Origin: Cristatella mucedo
Taxonomy: Eukaryota > Bryozoa > Phylactolaemata > Cristatellidae
NCBI GenBank assembly: GCA_009760855.2
Contig: WPIO01000081.1
Coordinates: forward strand, 635,001-699,000
Direction of reading: 5' to 3'
DNA length: 64,000 bases
Positions 1 to 9,391 of the stretch are shown here, one piece after another. The translations under genes and the position numbers were made by a program. Position 1 is the first letter of the stretch; each line of letters opens with the position of its first letter. The notes beneath the pieces are model-generated. The model ran no database searches and had not been told where the DNA came from. It saw nothing but the letters and a program-made list of their open reading frames with translations.

Positions 1-440
1 AGAGAGCAGTAGACAAGGCACTACGCCTTGCTGAAGCAGCCAAAGAAGAAGCCAGCGCCAGCGAGATTCCGGGCCAAGAAGCCGCTACCTTTACCAGTGT
101 GGCGAGTGCAGCGAAATTGCTAATCGCTTCGGCATGCCCGACGAATCGCAGTCTCGCCATTCGGCAGCAATTTGGAATCGGCTCTGTTGTCCGAATTCAG
201 CAGCGGCATATTGGGTATCCATAAAACGCGAACATTTCATCCCAAATTACAGGCTATTCGAGGAACTCTATAGGCACAAACTGGCGAAAGTCGGTGAAGA
301 ATGTGGTAGCAAAAAGCTGGATAATTGGCACGTGTTTCTGCCGCATTCGCTGATGGCATTTTGTTCAGCAGGACGCCAGTCTAGCGATTACACTTCTGTC
401 CGTTTGATGCTGAGCAGATAACTGAGGCTATCGGTGAATC
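1..440 (+). mobile_element. Ty3/gypsy-type pol remnant, integrase C-terminal part
   Basis: The frame from about 230 to 419 reads like the end of a Ty3/gypsy integrase core. It contains the phrase NWHVFLPHSLMAF followed by a degraded S-x-Y-T-S-x-R-L-M-L-S-R ending; intact elements have a tryptophan/aspartate-led block, an alanine-tyrosine-rich stretch and a GYTPF-x-L-x-x-GR ending. Changed key residues and a stop at 419-421 mark it as non-functional. The first 130 bases carry an alanine/glutamate-rich reading that I do not recognise. The element presumably begins left of the window. Family assignment is inferred from the motif pattern only. Confidence 0.5.
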
Positions 441-1214
441 TGTTGACAAGAATCTATCCTTTGAGTAGCCCGCTGTAAGTGCTCCAGAGTATTGTAGCGC
501 CCTGCTGGCTTTGGCTGAATTTTAGCGCGAACAAGAGCTGTTCGGCGGCGGGCTAGAGCCCCTTTGTCCTGGAGCAGTGAGCCAGAGAGGAGCGTCAGTG
601 CGGTTAGAGAGGAAGCGCGTAGGAGCAGGCCAGGAAGCTCTGAGACGAGCGGCGGCGATTCGGCCTTTAGAATTGGTTCGATACTCGCGGAAGCTGCTGA
701 TAGATGTTGGCTGGCCTGTCAACCCCCGCCTTCCCTCTTTCCAAGAAAGAATCGTCTGGAACCCATTCGCCATTCAAGCTGGACAGAGGGGACATTCCAG
801 TGGCCTAGTGCCGGTATTAATTCCTCACCGTAATGGGCCACGGTGTCGGGCCCAATACCACTAAGCTCTTGCCCCATTGTCTCAGCCAAGTATTTAAGAG
901 TCGAGCGACGCTCGCTCTGGGTCTTTTGCCTCGTGTCTTTTGTCTTTGGTCCGGCTCTGCGCCTCGACGCCGTCGGGCACCCGTTTCTCTGAAAGCGAGG
1001 GAGGAGGGCGAGCTGTCCGCCGACGATGGACGGAACAGGACGAGACAGCTCTAAGAGGATTCGGTGGAACTCCACCGAAAACGGTCGTATCGCGCCCGGG
1101 CTGGCATTTTGTGTTCTTTCGTGTTTTGTGTGTTCGCGCTAGCACGTGGTCTCGGCATAGGGATTTGCCGGCGCGAGCTAGGCGTAGTTGGCGTCTGTGG
1201 AGCCCTAGTTCTCC
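441..1214. other. Unassigned GC-rich stretch between gypsy-like pieces
   Basis: I see no convincing gene here. Several open frames overlap on both strands without family motifs. The stretch lies between the integrase remnant and the hairpin sub-repeats and may be LTR or untranslated sequence of the same element. A TATA-like tatttaag lies near 891. Confidence 0.3.
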
Positions 1215-1375
1215 GGGTAGGGTTTGGGCTCCGGTTCGCGCTTCAGTGTGGAGAAGTATTTCCTCCACAGGAGTGCTTGAGTTGGCGTGTGTGGAGTATT
1301 CCTGCCGCACTGGTGGAAAACCGAGTTCTAGTTCCCGGTCAGGGTTTAGACTCTGGTTTGGGCTCTTGAACGGGG
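1215..1375 (+). repeat. Hairpin sub-repeat block, left copy (LTR-like)
   Basis: One and a partial second copy of a unit of about 120 bp. The unit begins with a gg-t-ggtttagg-like stretch, continues through a gtggaggagtattcctccac-type inverted repeat and ends with an accgagttctagtt-like segment. The same unit recurs three times at 2468-2760. The inverted repeat gives a stem of about 7 bp with an attc-containing loop. The repeats flank the gag-like frame, as expected of LTR or UTR sub-repeats of one retroelement. Confidence 0.6.
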
Positions 1376-1514
1376 ACTTGTCAAATTGCAGGTAAGATCC
1401 TAGGACGAGAAATTCCGCAGGAGGCGGCTTGCTTGAGTAGGTCTCCTGAATTAGACTTGTAGGCGTGTAAATTGGATCGAGCAAAAGAGTCGTTTTAACC
1501 TGAGAGGTAGGGAC

Positions 1515-1973
1515 GTGTACCTGGGCAGACCAGGGAAACCGCCCGAGATGAGCCAGGCTCATCAGGCTGTAGCGGGTGGGAGTAGCGCAGCAGCAGGCGC
1601 CAGTGAAGCGTCTGACGGATTTTTGGTAGAAGAACGCTTGCAGCAGATGACGAATGAAATCGCTCAGCTGAAAGCTAGCGCGGACGTGCACGCTCGGCAG
1701 CAGCCGCCGCACCAAGCCGCGCCGCAATTTATGTTTCCTCCGCATTTCTTCGCGGAGCTGACAGGGATGAGTACGACAAATATCGTGCAGCGTTTCTCCG
1801 GTGAGAAACCGAAATCTCGATTAGATGTCTGCAGGAGTAAAAATCACAAGAGCTGTCGGTGGTCACGAAGAACTGGAGTCAACGGAAGAAGCTACGAGAC
1901 GCCATCTCACCAAAAGCCGCTTTGCGGAAGGAGACTGAGGTTCAACATCTTTTGCGTGGCACTTTCTGTCTAA
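1515..1973 (+). pseudogene. gag-like open frame of the LTR element
   Basis: A 152-codon frame opens with a short basic/proline segment and a Q/A/G/S-rich stretch. It continues into a likely coiled segment (EERLQQMTNEIAQLKAS) and a proline-rich phrase with FMFPPHFFAEL. This resembles the N-terminal part of many invertebrate Ty3/gypsy Gag proteins, which lack strong sequence motifs. The coding character fades after about 1815. No capsid major-homology motif or zinc knuckle is visible. Its position between two blocks of the same sub-repeat supports retroelement origin. Alternatively it is an unrelated exon. Confidence 0.3.
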
Positions 1974-2467
1974 GAGCGGGCACTAACATGCATGTTCTTG
2001 TAGACGAACGCCAACCACCGAATGGACCAACTGAGATTGCATGCTATTCGTTCTGTGGCTCGGCCTGAGGAGCAGGCCGACGACAGACATTCGACGACGT
2101 TGGGAAGGAGAGAAGTGGAGCGCCGCGATCGCTCCTACCGGAGTAAAAAGCTCAAGACGAACCACAACCTAGCGCGCGGCTTCAGCGCTAGGTAGTGCCT
2201 CGACGAGGGCGTTCCGCTTTTTTTTTCTCCGTAAAATTGAAAGCTGAAAGCTAAGGAAGGGGCCGGAGTTGTTTTTTTGGTGCGCCGCCCAATGAATCAC
2301 TGGCACGTCGCGATGTTAGGTTATGCATAATTACGAGTGATTGTTGCGTTGATTGTGTGCAAGTGTGGGCTTGGCAGCTTGGGTAGTTTAGAGGGCAGAT
2401 CCGAGGTCGGATCTTCCCGTGGTCGATAGGTCTATTTGGGTCGTTTCCCATTATACTCGTAAGCAGC

Positions 2468-2760
2468 CCCAGTGCGGAGAAATATTCCCTCCGTAAGAGT
2501 GCTTGAGGTGGCGTGTGTGAAGTATTCCTGCCGCACTGTTGGAAACCGAGTTCTAGTTCACCGGTCAGGGTTTAGACTCCGATATGCGCTTCAGTGCGGA
2601 GGAGTATTCCCTCCGCAAGAGTGTTTTAAGTTGGCGTGTTTGGGGTATTCCCTCGGCACAGGTGGGAACGGATTCCTAGTTCACCGGTTAGGGTTTAGGG
2701 TCCGGGTCGCGCTTAGTGTGGAGGAGTATTCCCTCCGCAAGAGTGTTAGTGTAGCTGAGA
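2468..2760 (+). repeat. Hairpin sub-repeat block, right copies (LTR-like)
   Basis: Two and a half tandem units of about 120 bp matching the block at 1215-1375. Each has a near-perfect inverted repeat (gcggagg, spacer agtattc, cctccgc). The units begin at about 2468, 2563 and 2686. Confidence 0.65.
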
Positions 2761-3237
2761 ACGTGTGAGGAGTGTGGAGATAAAGCTGAACTAGACGCGC
2801 AGCGACTTTGTGCGCTTGCGAATAAAGTTCAGTAAAATCCCCAATTTGTGTGTCTCGCTTTCCAATTCACGCCGCGGACTCGCGACCCCCTTTAGTAATG
2901 GTAAGCAGGTCAGAGCCAGAAACGCTCGTTTCGTGGCGGCCAGCTTATTGCGCGTAGGTGCGCACCGAACGGCATTAGGCGATAGGCTACGCCGCTAGGT
3001 AAGCGGCAAGTCAAGCTTACCCCGCCGAGCCTTCGGCGTTACAGTATGTTTGTGACGTGTTAATAAGGTTTTAGACATTTACAATCAGTCTAGAGAAAAT
3101 TTAGCCGTTTGCCGACGGCACAAATCAGCAGCTGATATAAAAGCCTTCGAGGTTGCACTGCAACCAGGTGACAGGGTTTGGCTTTCAATCCTCGGGTAAA
3201 GAAGGTACTCAGCTTTTGAGTCCTTAGGAGCTTCCAT
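2761..3237. other. No gene seen
   Basis: A short open frame at 2810-2998 shows no family motif. This probably includes the right edge of the LTR-like element, followed by unique DNA. Confidence 0.3.
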
Positions 3238-3830
3238 ATGCTGTTCATAATAATATTATTATTATTATTAATTCACTTGAATAGCACACTCGGAGAGCCT
3301 AGTGTCTTTCCAGTCACTTTACAGATACCGTACAGGAGGCATGATCAAATGGTTAGTGGTCACATGCACACTGTCAATAAGCAAGACATGGTTAGAGGTT
3401 ACATGCACATTGGCAACGTGTACATTGCGGTTAGTGGTTGCATGCACAGTGTTAGCATGCATAGACCAACAAAAGACGAGTCACAATCAACCAATTAAGG
3501 ATGTAATAAACGTGCGAATTTCTAGCTTCTTTTTAAATGCGAAGTCAGCTAATGTCAAGACCTCGGTTGCAAGTGAGCTCCAGGCTTTGGGAGCATACGA
3601 ACTTTAGGCACGGTCTCGAAAGCTTTGACCTTAATGAGATGCAGCTTAATGGTTTCTGTCAGAAAAGCAGGTGGTACAATGCCTAGTCTGGTGAAGGAGA
3701 GTTCTGATAGGTAGGCTGTAGTCAGAGAATGAAGAATCCTAGAAGTGAGCTGCAAAGCCTTGAAGTCGATGTGCTGCTTGGTTGGGAGCCAGCAAGTGCT
3801 TTGTAACACAAGTCAAGACCGGATGTCACA
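3238..3830 (-). mobile_element. L2/CR1-like LINE family 1, 3' end of ORF2 plus 3' UTR
   Basis: On the minus strand, 3809-3555 encodes a degraded copy of the reverse transcriptase C-terminal region. It includes a KVRMLPKPG-type reading (a frame-shifted relative of the family's YAPKAWNS block). To its left lies the family 3' UTR with repeated atgcacagtgt and ggttagtgg phrases, ending in an ATT-rich tail (aataatattattatt near 3247). The same order is seen in other copies in the window. Confidence 0.7.
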
Positions 3831-3869
3831 AATGCGTAGATCAATTTGAGAGTAGTAAACTTGCCAAAG

Positions 3870-4135
3870 CAAGTCCATATGTTAGCAACGCTATGAGGCA
3901 GAAAATAGGCAGACTTGACTGTAGAGCTTGTCTACTAATAGGTCGTCTACTGACAGCTCAACGATATCATCTTTCCTGCAGACGACTCTGGCACATCATC
4001 TCCAGCTGCTCTAAGATGCTACTTCCATGCTCGTCACTATCTCAACTGCCCTCCTTGCTCAGCTATGCTACTCACTTTCTCTATGATGCATAAGATGAAG
4101 TTTGTTGGCTACCAAATGCATACCTAAAGCAGCTT
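3870..4135 (+). mobile_element. LINE family 2, 3'-terminal fragment
   Basis: The stretch around 3955-4080 (acgactctggcacatc, cttccatgctcgtcactatctcaactgc) matches the 3' ends of the family-2 copies at 6440-7180 (opposite strand) and 63440-64000. No intact frame remains. Confidence 0.55.
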
Positions 4136-4249
4136 AGGCCTCTAGTGTGCTAAAACGAACTCCTGGCTAACATCCACATGGTCCCACTGTGGAGTTGGAG
4201 ACAGGAGATGCATTGCATTATGTTATTCGATTATATGCAGGTCGGTCCT

Positions 4250-4480
4250 GCTTCCTCAGCTAAGCCGATGGTGAACAGCAGTTGGGAGCATCAACGAGAG
4301 GGGCTGGTTCAAAGCTGTGGTCTGCCTGTGATGTGGCGTGGACAAAGGCAGGTAATCCACTGGTGAGCAGATGGTGGATCACCATCAGGGTCAGCCGGTG
4401 CACAGCTGTGGTCCGCCTCGGGAGAATCATCGGGGTCAGCCTTTGCTCAGTCGTGCCAGAGGAGAAGAGTGTCGAGTGGG
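4250..4480 (+). repeat. Dispersed repeat with internal units of about 85 bp
   Basis: At least two imperfect tandem units share gctgtggtccgcct, agatggtggatcaccat and cagggtcagccggtgcac. Reverse-complement copies lie at 27990-28250. The function is unknown. Confidence 0.6.
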
Positions 4481-4574
4481 AGAGGGGCGAAGCGAGTCGT
4501 GATTCCCACTGCTCCGTGCGTTGTGTACAAATCTGTTGGTGGTTGTCATCGGCAAGAGCATCTCTGCGTGCGTG

Positions 4575-4745
4575 AACTGAACTACACATAATATTAGAGC
4601 CAATTTCGAGTGTTATGCTTTCCCATTTCGAAGTCACATTGGGTTTGCTCACAACTAGTAAGTTAGTTTGATCGTCATTCAATTTGAGAAAGTTTGCTGC
4701 CATCCATGCCATGTCATCCATTCCATGCCATGTGTGGACGTCAGC
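4575..4745 (-). mobile_element. LINE family 1 reverse transcriptase fragment
   Basis: The minus-strand frame reads WMAANFLKLNDDQTNLLVV, the RT block with the conserved LN-x-x-K/Q-T-x-x-L/M phrase of L2/CR1 elements. It abuts a plus-strand RT fragment of the same family beginning near 4835, so two insertions or an inversion meet here. Confidence 0.75.
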
Positions 4746-4834
4746 AATACATGAGTTGAGATAATTCGACGTACTGAAGGGCTAAGAAAGATCAAAGCAA
4801 AGGTGCAGCTGAGTCTCATCTGCACAGAAGCGAC

Positions 4835-5995
4835 AGCCTAGATTGCTCCAGAGTATTGATGTGAATGGAAAACGATCATCCGAGGAATCACTGAAGTATG
4901 GGGTACCTCAGGGCTCTGTGCTTGGTCCAGCTCTAGTCACTGTTTATGTTCTTTCTCTCTCTCTCTTTTTTCTTTTTCTCTCTCTTGCCGATGCGATTGC
5001 CAGGCATGACCTAGGCTTTCACTTCTTTGCAGATCACAATCAGTTGTAACTTTGTTTTGATCACTCTCAGCCCTCCAGCCTGCTCAACGAATCCTCATCA
5101 CATCGTCGCTGCATGTATTGATGACATCCGCGCATGGATGGCAGCAAACATTGTTAAGCTAAATGATGATAAAACCAACTTACTAGTTAAGGGCACCAAG
5201 TAGGATTCATAAATTAAAAAAATATAATGCTCACAAACAGATCTGCCATCGTATATATCTCTTGTTGAATTTGCACGAAATCTATGTCATGTTCCAAAGA
5301 GACCTTTCGTTAGACGATCACATCAGCTCCACAGTCACGCCTGCCGACTTTCAGCAGATGGAAATTGCCAAAGTCTGGCTTGATTAGACAGGGATATTAC
5401 ATCTAAATTGGTTAATGCATTTGTTACATCCTGTCTCGACTTCTGTAACTCACTGGTTTAACGGCCAGTGCAATGAGGCATTTACAATTTATGAAAAACT
5501 CTGCAGCTAGGGGTGCCTGTCATAGGCATCATAGTTGCCACAGCACACTCGCCGACTCGCCGACCTGCACTAGCTCTCAGTCAAGCAGCTTATCAAATTC
5601 ATGGTTCTGTCACTCATTTTTAGGTCCCTTCGTTCTTTTCCTCCAGCCTACCTATCAGATCACAAGGATAACCATCGTACCACCGGCTTTTTGGAATCTA
5701 ATCCTTTACATCTACCTCCTACTAAGCTCAATTCTTTGGAAACTGCGCCTCCAGTTCGTATGCTCACAAAGCCTTGAACTCACTCCCGACTGGGGTCAGG
5801 ACATCTCCTGCCTTGAACACATTAAAGGAAGTTTACAGAAACCTGTTTGTCACGGGATTCTGTGATTCGTCCTTTGTGTGCTTATGCATGCTGACACTGT
5901 GCATGCACCATTCGATCATGCTTCCTTTGCAGCAAATGCAAAGTGCCTAGAAAGAGACTGGGTTCTCTGAGCTGATTGCACTGGCAAGAGGGAGA
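4835..5995 (+). mobile_element. LINE family 1 fragment, RT domain to 3' UTR, degraded
   Basis: In order, across several frames: SIDVNGKRSSEESLKYGVPQ followed by GSVLGP (RT block 4) near 4853-4935; a degraded FADD-equivalent reading FFADHNQ near 5025; WMAANIVKLNDDKTNLLV near 5140-5200; and the C-terminal [15 protein letters not shown]-type region to about 5700. A 3' UTR ends near 5950 with the family agagact-ggttctct hairpin. Many frameshifts and stops show it is dead. Confidence 0.75.
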
Positions 5996-6039
5996 GCATA
6001 AGCAACCAAAGAGCATAAACTGTGTAAAGAAGTTGGACC

Positions 6040-6440
6040 AAGCGAAGAGCCCTAGTGTTGTCCATATTTCAAAGATTCATCAAATGATAAGTGTCCATTC
6101 ACATCAATACTCTGGAGTCTCCCACTGAGATAGGACCTTAAACATTGTAGTACAGTGCCAGTGATTCCCAGGCGAGATGAAAGGCACTCAAGAAGGACTG
6201 GGTAATCGATAGTATTCAAAGCTGCCAAAGGATTGAGCCAAACAAGCACGCTGACTCTACCTAAGTCTGCATTCCGAAGCATGTAGTTATACACCTGAAG
6301 CTATGCTGACTCTGTCGAGTGATTAGCTCTAAAACCAGACTGAAACTTTAATCAAGTTTTGAAGTTTCAATATTTAAGTTCGGCTGGTCTGCCACAACTT
6401 GTTCCACTGCCAGTGATATGAACGACAGAATGGAGACTGG
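6040..6440 (-). mobile_element. LINE family 1 reverse transcriptase palm fragment
   Basis: The minus-strand frame contains LNTIDYPVLLECLSSRLGIT and YLSGRLQSIDVNG, the segment between the RT F-D-T-V/I-D and PQGS blocks. It stops just before the PQGS block. The second half of a family-1 RT lies on the opposite strand further left. Confidence 0.7.
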
Positions 6441-7180
6441 GCTTGTGTTACTCTTATGTAATGTAATGTATCTCCGTCAGTAACTCCACAAAGTCATAAA
6501 GACCATGTGGGTGTTACGCAGGAGAGTTTTGTATAGCGCACTCACAGCCTAAGCGGCTTTCGGTACGCATTCGGTAGCCAACAGACTTCGTCTCACGCAA
6601 CAAAGAGAAAGTGGAAAGCATAGCAGAGTCAGGAGAGAGCAGTTGAGGTAGTGAGTAGCATAGAAGTAGCAGCTCAGGACCGCTGAAAAGGATGTGCCAC
6701 AGTCGGCAGTAGGAGAGTAGTTGTCGTTGCGTAAGAATTGTGGAAGCGAGTTCCACAGTCTAGGACCTGCAGAGCTAAAGCTTCTGTCGCAAACTGTCTT
6801 TAAGCGGAGGAATGGGACAGCTAATTTATTGTACACACAGGACCTGAGGGCGCGAACAGGCTGAAACTGGTGTAGCAGTTCAGCTAGGTATGAAGGAGCC
6901 AAGCCGTGGCAGGCCTTGTGGGTCAGTGTAAGAAATTTGCTCTGTATCCTTTGCTCAACCGGCAACCATCCTAGCTCTTTTAGCAAAGGAGACACGTGCT
7001 CAAACCGCTGGGACTTGAAGACTAGCCTTGCAGTCATATTCATAATCCACTGTAGTGGCATAATAGCTTTCTTTGGCAGCCCAACCAAAAGGGAATTACA
7101 ATAATCAAGCCGAGACAGAACTAAAGAGCTAGTTAAATTTTTTACATGCCACTGTGGGAGACAGCTTCTAATCTTGGACT
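6440..7180 (-). mobile_element. LINE family 2 (CR1-like), ORF2 C-terminus and 3' end
   Basis: The minus-strand frame 7088-6549 is open for 179 codons. It contains LLKELGWLPVEQRIQSK, HGLAPSYLAELL, KTVCDRSFSSAGPRLWNSLP and a terminal ATECVPKAA. This is the C-terminal domain of a second LINE family, distinct from family 1, which has HITPLLADL and YAPKAWNS. The 3' UTR ends around 6455-6475 with a taatgtaatgta tail on the plus strand. Related copies lie at 15215-15350, 54650-54990 and 63440-64000. The upstream RT is missing (5' truncation). Confidence 0.8.
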
Positions 7181-7189
7181 CTTATGTTA

Positions 7190-7860
7190 CTAATTCGCTT
7201 GGTCTAGTGTTGCTCTCTTAATTAGCCGCATAACTACTACCATTTTAAAGGTGCTGGGACATGAGATATTGATTGGGTTAGTTATGTATGGCAGCAGCAG
7301 ATCTATGCAACGTAGTAGTACAGTGGGAACAGGGTCTAGGGGTCTAGTAGTCTAGGTTGACTGAGAGAGGAATTTCAGGATAATGTTACTTGTGGCTACG
7401 TTAAATGTAGACGTTGAGATGCAGACAGGAATAGAGGGACATGAGTCCTGTCGGGATGTTACTGAGGGACAAAGTCCAGTCGAGATGCTGTCACCTTACG
7501 GATGGACTATCGATCACGTCTGCGTTGGAAACATAAAAAAGAGAAGCATCCAGGTTGGATCCCTGCAAGGATCGCTAGGCAAGGAACGTGTAAGGAAACG
7601 GTTTAGCCTGATAGCGTTTAAAGAGATGGTTGATGGTAGACATGAGCGTCTTTTGATAGTGCATTTTGATTTAACAATATTTTTATACAGCCTAGACTTG
7701 GTCTTTGTTCCGACAGATTGATAGGATCAACAGTGGTCTTCGTATGCGTGTTGATGGACAGTCAGTCTTGACCTTTGGCATGATTTCTTAAGACTTTCAC
7801 TTAGTAGACCTTGCTAGTTTAATGTGTGCGGTAAAGAGTGTGCTACATCGGCGAGGTTGT
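7190..7860. other. No recognisable gene
   Basis: A 112-codon plus-strand frame at 7383-7721 has no signal peptide, domain motif or splice context that I can support. I would not call it a gene. Confidence 0.3.
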
Positions 7861-7864
7861 ACTG

Positions 7865-8015
7865 TTGAAAATCTACTTGGTCTAGCGGTTAAGGTGCTCG
7901 CCCCGACCAAGGTCTGACTGAGATCGTGGGCTCGAGCCCCCAGGCATATTTGAAGCGCCTGAATAGAGATTAAGTTCTCTTGGGGCGCTATATAAATGAA
8001 TTTATTTTTTATTTT
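7865..8015 (+). mobile_element. SINE-A, tRNA-headed, LINE-family-1 tail, full length
   Basis: The tRNA-like head has an A box around tggtctagcgg and a B box gggctcgagccc. The body caggcatatttgaagcgcctgaa follows, then the hairpin agagattaagttctct and ggggcgctatataaatgaat with a T/A-rich end. The 3' third is the same stem-loop as in LINE family 1, which suggests mobilisation by that LINE. Other copies are near 18.4, 19.9, 23.4, 34.7, 36.7 and 62.0 kb. Confidence 0.85.
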
Positions 8016-8019
8016 TATT

Positions 8020-8639
8020 TTACTTTCAGATGTGATCTTTCGCAGTCGTTCTAGACCGCAAGCAAAACCTAAAGTTTTGCATGGGAATCGTTTGTGGAAA
8101 TGCCATGACCTGGTCATTTCACGTGGACTAATAGTCCACAAAGCAGCAATTTAGACAGTTCAGGCGATGCTGCCGACGCGATACATACTCCTGAAACTAA
8201 ATGTTACAAACGGGCTGTAGCGGCTACCACATCGGGATAGAAATAGGCTACAAACACAGCACACGTAACGGTGCTAGATCTCAGTGGGTGTACGACAAAT
8301 ACCAGGGAATCGCTGAGCCTGCAAATCACGGCGACCGACTGGTAGTTGCAGCAACAACGCACTCAGGTATGCTGACATTAGCGGACACACTAAGGTAACG
8401 AAGAGCGCCATCAATGCAAGATAACTAGTCCACATCCACGACCCGGATAGGTCTATTTGACAGCTACTGAGGATAACAGTAGTTCAAATGCTGCCTTGAC
8501 GTAACCAACTATCGTACGGCTCAGAGGCCTACAGGACAACTCAGTTCCAATACCACGGTACAAATTCCAGGTGCTTCGCTAACTTATTATTACGTGTCTT
8601 CACCTTTTCCGCTGTCTACTTAAGCCCGCCCCGATTCAA
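8020..8639. other. No recognisable gene
   Basis: Only short unsupported frames are present, for example 8201-8398. No repeat family member is recognised. Confidence 0.3.
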
Positions 8640-8830
8640 CAGCCTGTTTTGCCTGGCGTCAGAAGTCGTTCCCCTACGGCTACCACCACTGCGTGAAGCG
8701 GCAATAATGGATCACCTGCCACAGGATTCGAACCCACGACCTCGGCTGAGAGGGCGAGAAAAAGCAACCGCCTCACCTAGCGTGTCAGAACGGCTCCCCC
8801 GCTACGGTAGGGGTCAGTGTTCGGCTTCAC
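8640..8830 (-). mobile_element. SINE-B, tRNA-derived
   Basis: Read on the minus strand: a tRNA-like head with the split gacctcgg region, a B-box ggattcgaacccacga (complement orientation) and ggcgatcc/attgccgct. It continues through agcggtagc to a tail matching ggctgttaaatcagc in other copies. Copies are at 18600-18815(-), 18860-19035(+), 32410-32590(-), 49230-49330(+) and a partial one at 12880-12970(-). Confidence 0.75.
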
Positions 8831-9391
8831 CATTTCGTTAGGTTCTAATATCAATTACTAACGAGGATTTTTAAGACGCCTTCTTCGAAACCGTCGCTGC
8901 GTCACCTCTTATCTGCACCACCGACAACCGTTTTACGAACGAGTTCGGCTTCACTGCGACTGCACCAGCCTAGGGCTTTTCAGGCATTCAGCACTACGAC
9001 GCACATTCCATGCGCTTTCGGTATCAGCTGACTACTTTTTTCGATCGTTTTTTTCCAAAATCCAATGGTTAGCGGGGAGGGAGACGAGTGGATTGCTAGA
9101 GAGGAGCAAAGCATCCGCTGTTAGCCGCTCCATTCCCCGGATGCGACGTTGTTCATGAAAGGTGTCCAATAATAGATGCACGCAGGCACGCACACAGACT
9201 CGCGCACACGCAAGCAAGCAGGAGCACGCACGCAAGCGCGATTACTGTAAATTTCAGCACAGGCTTTGTGCACTTTTAGCACACAACTTTTCGGGTCCGA
9301 TAGAACCCAGGCCCAGGCTACGCTACGACGCTACGGCGAGCGTGTTATTGACGTTTAACCGCTTCCGGCCAACTACCCTCGGGCGCTGACC

